From Bacteroidota bacterium (GTDB lineage: Bacteria > Bacteroidota > Bacteroidia > Flavobacteriales > Flavobacteriaceae), in contig SMXJ01000019.1 of the NCBI GenBank assembly GCA_004356305.1, forward strand, positions 1 through 7,094: a stretch of 7,094 nucleotides of DNA, read 5' to 3'. The notes under the pieces were generated by a model. It did no database searches. It was given only the letters and a program-made list of their open reading frames with translations, and was not told the DNA's origin. Positions 1-5,749 of this stretch are shown here, piece by piece. The first letter of the stretch is position 1; every line of letters begins with the position of its first letter. A program made the translations under genes and the position numbers.

Positions 1-133
1 AACCCTGAACCAAAGTTTTAAGATTTTCCGGAAATATCTCTAATATTGTAATGGCTTCCTGAAGTACTTTTTCTGAAATAATTTCCGGCACCTGAAACCT
101 GCCTATGGGATAACGTAATTGTTCTAAACTCAT
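1..133 (-). CDS. DinB/YfiT-like putative metal-dependent hydrolase or thiol transferase, N-terminal part
   Basis: Only the first 44 codons lie in the window, reading from ATG at 131-133 toward base 1; the rest is beyond the left edge. The translation opens MSLEQLRYPIGRF and continues into a helix-like stretch ending PENLKTLVQG. The LRYPIG start followed by an ILEIFPENL segment resembles YfiT-type members of the DinB four-helix superfamily, annotated as putative metal-dependent hydrolases or, in Bacilli, bacillithiol transferases. The metal-binding histidines of that family lie further downstream and cannot be checked here. The start is the first ATG after a terminator-like hairpin on the same strand, only about 20 bases past its U-tract, so the gene probably has its own promoter. 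A 7-of-8 match to TAnnTTTG (TATTTTAG, minus strand, 159 to 152) is a weak candidate. Family assignment rests on recognition of a short N-terminus. Confidence 0.75.
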   Translation of the reverse strand, partial: MSLEQLRYPIGRFQVPEIISEKVLQEAITILEIFPENLKTLVQG

Positions 134-153
134 TTTACCTGCTTATTTCAGCT

Positions 154-184
154 AAAATAAAAAACGTCTTCCCCGCGGAAGACG
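154..184 (-). terminator. Intrinsic terminator of the prolyl isomerase unit
   Basis: On the minus strand a perfect 8-bp stem, CGTCTTCC pairing with GGAAGACG (184-177 with 172-165), closes a 4-base loop. It is followed at once by the U-rich tract TTTTTTATTTT (164-154). It lies about 30 bases past the TAG stop that ends the FKBP reading frame at 216-218. GC-rich stem plus U-run is the classic rho-independent form, and it serves transcription coming from the isomerase genes. Confidence 0.85.
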
Positions 185-215
185 ATTTCTTCATTTTTTC
201 TGAACAGTTTATGAA

Positions 216-605
216 CTATTTTACCTCCATTAGTTCGATATCAAACACCGGGGTTGCATTGGGTGGAATTACATCCCCCACACCCTGACTTCCATAAGCC
301 AAATGTGAAGGAACAACGAAACGGGCTTTGTCACCCACCTTTAACAATTGAATTCCTTCATCCCATCCCGCGATCACATTCCCCATTCCTAATGGGAAAT
401 CTATGGGATTACCCCGTTTGTAGGAATTATCAAACTCACCACCATCAGCAAACATTTCTTTGTAGTGCACCGCAACGGTTTTTCCTTTTTCGGCGTGTAC
501 CCCTTCTCCTTTCTGAATGATCTGGTAACGAAGTCCGCTTTCGGTTTCTTCAAATCCTTCCGAAATGGAGGTTGATAATTCTTCCTCGGTTTTTAGGGCT
601 GCCCC
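216..605 (-). pseudogene. FKBP-type peptidyl-prolyl isomerase domain, detached by an upstream in-frame stop
   Basis: These 129 codons continue in the same frame as the cyclophilin gene, directly after its TAA at 606-608, and end at TAG 216-218. Residues 1-22 form a charged linker and residues 24-129 an FKBP domain. The FK506-pocket positions are all present: Y48, F58-D59, V77-I78, W81, Y104 (AYGSQG) and F121. The FKBP fold would catalyse cis-trans isomerisation of X-Pro bonds in the cytoplasm; no signal peptide is seen. In flavobacteria a single polypeptide carrying cyclophilin then FKBP is a known arrangement, so this looks like the C-terminal half of that fusion. Between the stop and the domain there is no ATG, GTG or TTG. 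The first GTG (468-470, residue 46) is already inside the domain, and the only near-cognate codon ahead of it is ATT at 564-566. The half may therefore be untranslated, made by readthrough, or split by a base error. The sequence itself shows no decay. Confidence 0.7.
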
Positions 606-1148
606 TTATCTTTCGGCCTTGGTTCCGCTAAACTTTCTGAAGGTTTCCACGGCATTCCAGCTTGCAGCTTCATCGCCCACACGGATGATCTCTACTTTTT
701 GCATAGTATCCCCTTGGGCAACGTCATCGACTACATCCTGACCTTCGATCACATGACCGAAAACGGTGTGTTTATTATCCAACCAATTTGTGGGAATATG
801 TGTGATGAAAAACTGACTCCCATTAGTTCCGGGGCCTGAGTTGGCCATCGAGAGGACACCGGGGCGATCATGGGTTAATTCCGGATGAAACTCGTCGTCA
901 AATTTATAGCCCGGACCTCCGGATCCTGTACCGGCGGGATCACCCCCTTGCACCATAAATTCGGGAATGACACGGTGGAATTTGAGTCCGTCATAATAAG
1001 GAGTCCCTTGTTGTTGGACTTCGTTTTCCAGGTTACCTTCGGCTAAAGCCACAAAGTTTCCAACCGTTCCAGGGGTTTTGTCATGCGTTAATTTTATTAG
1101 AATTTCCCCTTTTTCAGTAGTGAATTTCGCGTAGATACCGTCTTGCAT
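606..1148 (-). CDS. Cyclophilin-type peptidyl-prolyl cis-trans isomerase
   Basis: This 180-residue protein catalyses cis-trans isomerisation of peptidyl-prolyl bonds, probably in the cytoplasm because no signal peptide or membrane segment is present. The cyclophilin fold spans about residues 4-158. Active-site positions known from human CypA are visible: R59 in FHRVIPEF, F64, M65, Q67 in QGGDP, the MANSGPGTNGSQFF stretch (101-114), and W122-L123 with H127 in NWLDNKHTVFG. ATG at 1146-1148 is the only sensible start; it gives the MQDGIYAKF opening usual for this group and sits about 55 bases below a consensus promoter box. The frame ends at TAA 606-608 after FRKFSGTKAER, exactly where relatives carry a charged linker into an FKBP domain. 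That domain follows here in the same frame (216-605). The cyclophilin half should be functional alone, since single-domain cyclophilins are common. Confidence 0.93.
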   Translation of the reverse strand: MQDGIYAKFTTEKGEILIKLTHDKTPGTVGNFVALAEGNLENEVQQQGTPYYDGLKFHRVIPEFMVQGGDPAGTGSGGPGYKFDDEFHPELTHDRPGVLSMANSGPGTNGSQFFITHIPTNWLDNKHTVFGHVIEGQDVVDDVAQGDTMQKVEIIRVGDEAASWNAVETFRKFSGTKAER

Positions 1149-1177
1149 TATTGTGTTTTTTAATGTGTTATAGTTAC

Positions 1178-1188
1178 AGCCTGAGGCT
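1178..1188. promoter_or_regulatory. Short perfect dyad in the isomerase leader
   Basis: AGCCT-G-AGGCT is a perfect 5-bp inverted repeat around one central base. It lies between the promoter box at 1204-1211 and the start at 1148, inside the predicted leader. It could be a small operator or a chance palindrome; nothing else in the sequence decides this. Confidence 0.2.
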
Positions 1189-1203
1189 ATTTTATCAAAT
1201 GTG

Positions 1204-1211
1204 CAAAGGTA
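1204..1211 (-). promoter_or_regulatory. Bacteroidota -7 promoter box for the prolyl isomerase gene
   Basis: The minus strand reads TACCTTTG followed by CAC, an exact match to the Bacteroidota sigma -7 consensus TAnnTTTG. It lies about 55 bases upstream of the ATG at 1148. The -33 element is weak: around 20 bases further upstream the minus strand reads GTTTCT rather than TTTG. Confidence 0.7.
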
Positions 1212-1365
1212 TAACTTTGAGAAGAATTAAAGAAACTACGAATGGTTAAAATATGTTTTAAAAAAGAGTCGAAAAATGACAGTTGAATTTCATACACAAG
1301 TGCAAAGCAGGATCTGATAACACTTAAAATCAACCGGACCACTTGTCGAAACCGTGAATTCAATA

Positions 1366-3561
1366 TTAGTTCGCTACTTCGCTAATAAACTTAATTCGAT
1401 AAAAGCGTAGTTCCTCCACGTCATAATCGCCATCAAATTCATTCATGGCCTCATCTATCTTATCGTTTTCGGCCTCGATGAAATAGTCATGGATCTCCTC
1501 CTGTTGGTCTTCGTCAAGGATATCTTCGATCCAATAATCAATATTCAATTTCGTCCCGCTATAGACGATGGCTTCCATTTCCTTGATGAAATCGGGCATT
1601 TCCAAACCCTTTGCCGCCGCAATATCATCGAGTGGCAACTTCCTGTCTACACTTTGAATGATATACAACTTTAATGAACTATTGATCCCTGTGGATTTTA
1701 CGATAAAATCGTCCGGACGAAGAATATCATTCTCATCTACGTAATTCGTAATAAGAGAAACGAAAGAAGCTCCATATTTCTTAGCTTTCCCTTCGCCTAC
1801 GCCATGAACGTTCGAAAGTTCCTCCATCGTAATAGGGTACTTGAGCGCCATATCTTCCAGTGAAGGATCTTGAAAGATCACAAAAGGAGGAAGGCTCAAC
1901 TTATCGGCGACACTCTTTCTTTCGGATTTTAGCAGATCGAATAGTTTTTGATCGGCCGCATTTCCGCTTCCTTTCAGATTGGTGATGATAGAATCATCAT
2001 TGGCTTGTTTATAGCTATGATCTTCGGTCATCATAAACGAAACAGGGTTCTTGATAAAATCATGACCGGCATCCGTTAATTTTACAACACCATAAGTTTC
2101 TATATCTTTCCGAAGAAAACCTGCCACCAACACCTGCCGTAAAAGTGCCATCCAATATTCCGTTTCTTTATCGCTTCCTACCCCAAAAAATTCCTGGGTG
2201 TCGGTTCTATGAGATTTGATCAGCGCGTTTATGTTCCCAACCAAAACACTGACTATATCTTTTGATTTATATCGCTGATTGGTCTTATCGATGACATTGA
2301 GGATGGTCACAACCTCATCTTGGGCTTCATGTCTCTTTTTGGGATACCGCATATTGTCATCCATATCACCACCTTCGCCTGTTGCATTGTCAAATTCTTC
2401 TCCAAAATAATGAAGAATGAACTTTCTACGCGACATAGAGGTTTCGGCAAATGCCACCACCTCTTGTAATAACGCGTGACCTATTTCCTGCTCGGCCACC
2501 GGTTTCCCACTCATGAATTTTTCGAGTTTTTCTATATCCTTATAGCTGTAAAATGCTAAACAATGGCCTTCACCCCCATCCCTTCCGGCACGTCCGGTTT
2601 CCTGGTAATAGCTTTCTATACTTTTGGGGATGTCGTTATGCACAACAAAACGAACATCCGGTTTATCGATTCCCATCCCAAAGGCGATGGTTGCCACAAC
2701 TACATCTGCATCTTCCATCAAGAACCTATCCTGGTGTTTCACCCTTGTTTTGGCATCCAGGCCGGCGTGATAGGGAACGGCTTTAATACCATTAACCTGA
2801 AGGGTCTTCGCTAACTCCTCTACTCGTTTTCTGCTCAGACAATAGATAATACCGCTTTTACCTTCGTTCTGCTTTACAAAGCGAGTAATGTCACTATCAA
2901 CATTTTTCGTTTTGGGTCTTATCTCATAATATAAGTTGGGACGATTGAACGAAGCCTTAAAGGTATTGGCTTGTTGTATCCCTAAATTCTTCAATATGTC
3001 CTCTTGCACTTTTGGAGTTGCCGTGGCTGTAAGCCCGATGATAGGAATGTTATCCCCTATACGTTCGATGATCTTACGAAGATTGCGGTATTCCGGTCGA
3101 AAGTCATGTCCCCACTCGCTGATGCAATGCGCCTCATCAATCGCCACGAATGAAATAGTGACAGAATTCAGGAAATTGATATTCTCCTCTTTTGTCAAGG
3201 ACTCCGGTGCGACATACAGTAGTTTGGTGACACCGTCCACAATGTCACTTTTTACTTTTTTGACTTCCGTTTTATTCAATGATGAATTAAGTACATGGGC
3301 AATACCTTCCTCGGAAGATACCGCCCTAAGCGCATCTACCTGGTTTTTCATCAAAGCGATCAATGGAGAGACCACGATAGCAGTTCCTTCATTCATCAAT
3401 GCCGGAAGTTGATAGCAAAGTGATTTTCCTCCGCCTGTAGGCATCACAACAAAAGTGTCTTCATTCTTGAGAATACTTGATATAACCTCTTCCTGAAGTC
3501 CTTTAAATTGCGTAAACCCAAAATATTTCTTGAGTGCTGCGTACAAATCTTTATTGCCCAC
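1366..3561 (-). CDS. recQ: ATP-dependent DNA helicase RecQ, cysteine-less Bacteroidota form
   Basis: This superfamily 2 helicase (731 residues from the GTG start) unwinds DNA 3'-5' in recombination and repair. Motifs in order: motif 0 FGFTQFKGLQ (14-23), Walker A TGGGKS (42-47), DEAH (142-145) running into the aromatic-rich loop CISEWGHDFRP, motif III TATAT (178-182), and motif VI QETGRAGRDG (320-329). The RecQ-specific region follows from SRRKFILHYFGEEF (377-390), but the four zinc cysteines of E. coli RecQ are absent; acidic and glycine residues (GEGGDMDDN) stand there instead. An RQC winged-helix region (about 410-515), an HRDC domain (about 535-610) and a C-terminal helix-turn-helix-like extension (about 620-731) follow. 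The frame stays open up to a TTG at 3636, but those 25 extra residues look unlike RecQ. GTG at 3559-3561 gives VGNKDLYAALKKYFGF, matching relatives that begin MSNKDLY. The first ATG is already in motif I. It is divergent from kdsD. Confidence 0.95.
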   Translation of the reverse strand: MGNKDLYAALKKYFGFTQFKGLQEEVISSILKNEDTFVVMPTGGGKSLCYQLPALMNEGTAIVVSPLIALMKNQVDALRAVSSEEGIAHVLNSSLNKTEVKKVKSDIVDGVTKLLYVAPESLTKEENINFLNSVTISFVAIDEAHCISEWGHDFRPEYRNLRKIIERIGDNIPIIGLTATATPKVQEDILKNLGIQQANTFKASFNRPNLYYEIRPKTKNVDSDITRFVKQNEGKSGIIYCLSRKRVEELAKTLQVNGIKAVPYHAGLDAKTRVKHQDRFLMEDADVVVATIAFGMGIDKPDVRFVVHNDIPKSIESYYQETGRAGRDGGEGHCLAFYSYKDIEKLEKFMSGKPVAEQEIGHALLQEVVAFAETSMSRRKFILHYFGEEFDNATGEGGDMDDNMRYPKKRHEAQDEVVTILNVIDKTNQRYKSKDIVSVLVGNINALIKSHRTDTQEFFGVGSDKETEYWMALLRQVLVAGFLRKDIETYGVVKLTDAGHDFIKNPVSFMMTEDHSYKQANDDSIITNLKGSGNAADQKLFDLLKSERKSVADKLSLPPFVIFQDPSLEDMALKYPITMEELSNVHGVGEGKAKKYGASFVSLITNYVDENDILRPDDFIVKSTGINSSLKLYIIQSVDRKLPLDDIAAAKGLEMPDFIKEMEAIVYSGTKLNIDYWIEDILDEDQQEEIHDYFIEAENDKIDEAMNEFDGDYDVEELRFYRIKFISEVAN

Positions 3562-3756
3562 GCTTAGGTAATTTATATTCTTAGGCGGCGTGAAAATTAA
3601 AATTGCGGGAACTGGAGAACAATTGTAATTTAGCAACCTATTTGATCTAGTTGTATCTAATAGTTGTGTTATTGGGGACCCGGCAATAAATTCTGCCTTT
3701 CCGTAACTAAATATACTAATTTTGAATGAGTTACAAATTAAAAAAAGCGTAAAATT
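3562..3756. other. Divergent recQ-kdsD intergenic region
   Basis: These 195 bases separate the GTG of recQ from the TTG of kdsD and must hold both promoters. For kdsD an exact -7 box is visible at 3717-3724. For recQ no exact TAnnTTTG is present on the minus strand; near matches are TAGGTTGC (3640 to 3633) and TTAATTTG (3741 to 3734). A direct repeat of TAGTTGT occurs at 3648-3654 and 3661-3667, 13 bases apart, and could be a weak regulatory site or chance. Confidence 0.5.
3717..3724 (+). promoter_or_regulatory. Bacteroidota -7 promoter box for kdsD-tatC
   Basis: TAATTTTG is an exact match to TAnnTTTG on the plus strand. Transcription would start near 3731, giving a leader of about 25 bases before the TTG at 3757, which supports that start. 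No good -33 TTG lies 19-21 bases upstream; the region reads TTCTGCC. Confidence 0.55.
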
Positions 3757-4722
3757 TTGAATACTTACGATAAGATCATAGCCGTCGCCAAAAAAACGAT
3801 AGAAACCGAAGGAAACGCCATTTTACATTTGTCCACTTTGGTCGACAATGATTTTGCCGCAGCCGTCGATTATATATATCAATCCAAAGGGCGGGTCATT
3901 GTTACAGGTATTGGTAAAAGTGCCAATATTGCCAATAAAATAGTGGCTACTCTCAACTCTACGGGTACTCCGGCTATTTTCATGCACGCCGCAGATGCCA
4001 TTCACGGGGACCTGGGAATTATACAAAAGAACGACACTGTGATCTGTCTTTCAAAAAGTGGTAACACCGCCGAAATTAAAGTATTGGTTCCCTTGATCAA
4101 GGCTAGTGGAAATAAGTTGGTGGGAGTTACCTCAAATCATGATTCGTTTTTAGGTCAGCAATCAGACTATATCTTAAACGCATATGTCGATAAGGAAGCT
4201 TGTCCTAATAATTTGGCCCCGACCACCAGTACTACAGCGCAACTGGTAATAGGCGATGCCCTGGCGATGTCATTATTGGACCTCCGTGGATTTTCCAGTT
4301 ACGATTTCGCGAGATTCCACCCCGGCGGTTCGCTGGGAAAAAAATTATACTTACGTGTTAGCAACCTGACTTCACTTAATGAGATGCCTCAGGTATCCCT
4401 CGATACAAGTATAAAAGATGTGATTGTAGAGATTTCTGAAAAGATGATGGGGGTAACCGCAGTAATTGAGAATGAAAAAATAATCGGGATCATCACAGAC
4501 GGCGACCTGCGTCGAATGTTGACCAAAGTAGATAATATAACCCGACTCACTGCCAAAGATATTATGACCCATAGTCCTAAAATAATCGACAATAACGCCA
4601 TGGCGGTAGAAGCTCTCGAAATGATGGATAAACACGGTATCACTCAAATACTTGCTGAAAAAAAAGGTAAATACTCCGGCGTGGTCCATATCCACAACCT
4701 TAGCAAAGAAGGAATTATTTAA
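3757..4722 (+). CDS. kdsD: D-arabinose 5-phosphate isomerase (KdsD/KpsF/GutQ family)
   Basis: This cytoplasmic enzyme interconverts ribulose 5-phosphate and arabinose 5-phosphate, the first committed precursor of Kdo in LPS. It has 321 residues, close to E. coli KdsD (328). An N-terminal SIS sugar-isomerase domain spans about 34-180 and two CBS domains about 205-262 and 268-321. Residues matching the E. coli catalytic set K59, E111, E152, H193 are present as K54 (GIGKS), E106 (SGNTAEIK), E147 (DKEACP) and H188 (FHPGGSLGKK). TTG at 3757-3759 is the best start: no ATG is available in frame, the predicted N-terminus MNTYDKIIAVAKK matches relatives, and the leader fits the promoter at 3717-3724. 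The stop TAA shares its last base with the ATG of tatC (TAATG), so the two are very likely co-transcribed and translationally coupled. A GutQ- or KpsF-type paralogue cannot be formally excluded; the lptB neighbour favours LPS. Confidence 0.93.
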   Translation: MNTYDKIIAVAKKTIETEGNAILHLSTLVDNDFAAAVDYIYQSKGRVIVTGIGKSANIANKIVATLNSTGTPAIFMHAADAIHGDLGIIQKNDTVICLSKSGNTAEIKVLVPLIKASGNKLVGVTSNHDSFLGQQSDYILNAYVDKEACPNNLAPTTSTTAQLVIGDALAMSLLDLRGFSSYDFARFHPGGSLGKKLYLRVSNLTSLNEMPQVSLDTSIKDVIVEISEKMMGVTAVIENEKIIGIITDGDLRRMLTKVDNITRLTAKDIMTHSPKIIDNNAMAVEALEMMDKHGITQILAEKKGKYSGVVHIHNLSKEGII

Positions 4723-5552
4723 TGAGCCGCAATATCAAAAATATTGAAAAAGAGATGTCATTTCTCGATCATTTGGAAGAATTGCGATGGCACCTTATCA
4801 GATCAACTCTTGCGATAATTGTTTTTGGTACGCTTGCTTTTATATTTAAGGAATTTATTTTTGACCAACTTATTTTTGGGCCGAAAAAAGCCAGTTTTCC
4901 TACTTACCAGCTATTGTGTAAATCGGCACAAACGCTGGGTTTCGATAGTTTTTGTTTCACCGAATTACCTTTCCGGATTCAAAGCCGGACCATGGCAGGA
5001 CAGTTTTCCGCACATATCTGGACATCCATTACAGCCGGCTTTATTTTAGCCTTTCCCTATGTTTTATTTGAGTTTTGGAAGTTTGTAAGTCCGGGATTGC
5101 GAATGAATGAGCGTAAATCGGCCCGTGGATTTATTTTTGTCGCTTCGCTGCTGTTTTTTATCGGTGTACTTTTTGGTTATTATGTAGTGACCCCATTGTC
5201 CATAAATTTTTTAAGTAACTATCAGGTAAGTTCAGAGGTCTTTAATGACTTTGATCTAAGTAGCTATATAGGATTGGTACGTGCCTGTGCACTTTCCGGC
5301 GGACTCATATTCGAACTACCCATCATCATTTACTTTTTGACCAAAATAGGATTAGTGACACCCGAATATCTTAGAAAATACCGGAAGTTTGCCTTGGTAA
5401 TTGTTTTGATAATTTCAGCAATAATAACGCCCCCAGATATTGCCAGTCAAATTATCGTGACCATACCCATAGTGATATTATACGAAATAAGCATATTCAT
5501 TTCTAAGGCGGTGATCAAGAATCAGGATAAAAAAAGCAAAGCTAATGGCTGA
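4722..5552 (+). CDS. tatC: Sec-independent protein translocase subunit TatC
   Basis: TatC is the inner-membrane receptor of the twin-arginine pathway; it recognises the RR signal peptide and exports folded proteins with TatA-type partners. The 276-residue product has the N-terminal family signature SFLDHLEELRWHL (13-25) and six likely membrane segments (about 27-45, 99-120, 137-157, 185-207, 222-239, 243-262). The conserved cytoplasmic loop FWKFVSPGLRMNERK (118-132) holds the glutamate used in signal-peptide binding (E130, equivalent to E. coli E103). The FELP motif with E199 and the ITPPD motif (235-239) are also present. The first periplasmic loop (about 50-98) is longer than in E. coli and carries two cysteines, C66 and C78, which could pair. 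The ATG overlaps the kdsD stop by one base. No tatA/tatB gene is in the window, so partners must be encoded elsewhere. Confidence 0.95.
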   Translation: MSRNIKNIEKEMSFLDHLEELRWHLIRSTLAIIVFGTLAFIFKEFIFDQLIFGPKKASFPTYQLLCKSAQTLGFDSFCFTELPFRIQSRTMAGQFSAHIWTSITAGFILAFPYVLFEFWKFVSPGLRMNERKSARGFIFVASLLFFIGVLFGYYVVTPLSINFLSNYQVSSEVFNDFDLSSYIGLVRACALSGGLIFELPIIIYFLTKIGLVTPEYLRKYRKFALVIVLIISAIITPPDIASQIIVTIPIVILYEISIFISKAVIKNQDKKSKANG

Positions 5553-5649
5553 TAGCGTTGAAGAAATTTATTCCTGTCATGACTCATTTCCGTCCGGCGT
5601 ACGAATATCGGGAGGCATTGTAAAACAATTGATCCTAACTGCAATATGA
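5545..5649 (+). other. 34-codon reading frame overlapping the tatC stop, possible gene remnant
   Basis: An ATG at 5545-5547 overlaps the tatC stop (ATGGCTGA) and opens 34 codons, beginning MADSVEEIYSCHDSF and ending at TGA 5647-5649. Overlapping starts of this kind usually mark real coupled genes. In related flavobacteria, as I recall, a carboxymuconolactone decarboxylase-like protein of about 115 residues, often starting M-D-V-E-E-F-N-Y-R, sits between tatC and lptB. The first eight or so residues here look like such a start, after which the resemblance ends. It may be a decayed remnant, a very small gene, or chance. The product has no recognisable domain. Confidence 0.25.
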
Positions 5650-5683
5650 ACTTAGTCGTCGCGTTAAACTTATCCTAATTTAC

Positions 5684-5719
5684 CACAAAGCCCACGAAGG
5701 AGGTATAAAGTTCACAGAG
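5684..5719. repeat. Degenerate tandem repeat of CACAAAG-like heptamers
   Basis: Four related heptamers lie in a row: CACAAAG (5684), CACGAAG (5693), TATAAAG (5704) and CACAGAG (5713), at intervals of 9, 11 and 9 bases. Arrays of cAcaaaG/cacagag words are familiar as dispersed intergenic repeats in many environmental bacterial genomes. Copies elsewhere in this genome cannot be seen from the window. The array ends just before the promoter box of lptB. Confidence 0.5.
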
Positions 5720-5726
5720 AAAAATG

Positions 5727-5734
5727 TAGATTTG
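5727..5734 (+). promoter_or_regulatory. Bacteroidota -7 promoter box for lptB
   Basis: TAGATTTG matches TAnnTTTG exactly and ends 15 bases before the ATG of lptB at 5750, leaving a short leader. It suggests lptB can be transcribed apart from kdsD-tatC. A clear -33 TTG is not visible. The box overlaps the alternative in-frame TTG at 5732, which argues against that codon as the start. Confidence 0.5.
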
Positions 5735-5749
5735 ATCAATTTAAAGCCT

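Noticed and set aside
606..608. Recoding of the isomerase stop as selenocysteine or pyrrolysine
   Set aside because: Those use TGA and TAG; this codon is TAA, and no special downstream stem was seen.
1246..1261. TTAAAA-TATG-TTTTAA dyad upstream of the isomerase promoter
   Set aside because: All A-T and short in an AT-rich gap; expected by chance and with no clear partner site.
2936..3412. 158-codon plus-strand frame opposite recQ
   Set aside because: It lies wholly antisense to conserved helicase motifs and shows no family features; it is a frame shadow.
3562..3636. N-terminal extension of RecQ from TTG at 3636
   Set aside because: The extra 25 residues resemble no RecQ sequence, and the GTG at 3561 matches the usual N-terminus.
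3726..3752. Eight-codon upstream ORF (MSYKLKKA) before kdsD
   Set aside because: Its ATG sits right after the -7 box and upstream of the expected transcription start, so it is probably not in the mRNA; it has no stop overlap with kdsD.
5697..5704. AAGGAGGT, a textbook Shine-Dalgarno sequence upstream of lptB
   Set aside because: It lies 45 bases from the lptB ATG, falls inside the degenerate heptamer repeat and upstream of the promoter box. The nearest ATG (5724) is followed at once by TAG. Bacteroidota rarely use such sites.
5732..5749. LptB start at TTG 5732
   Set aside because: The codon is inside an exact TAnnTTTG box and adds residues absent from LptB relatives; ATG 5750 fits.
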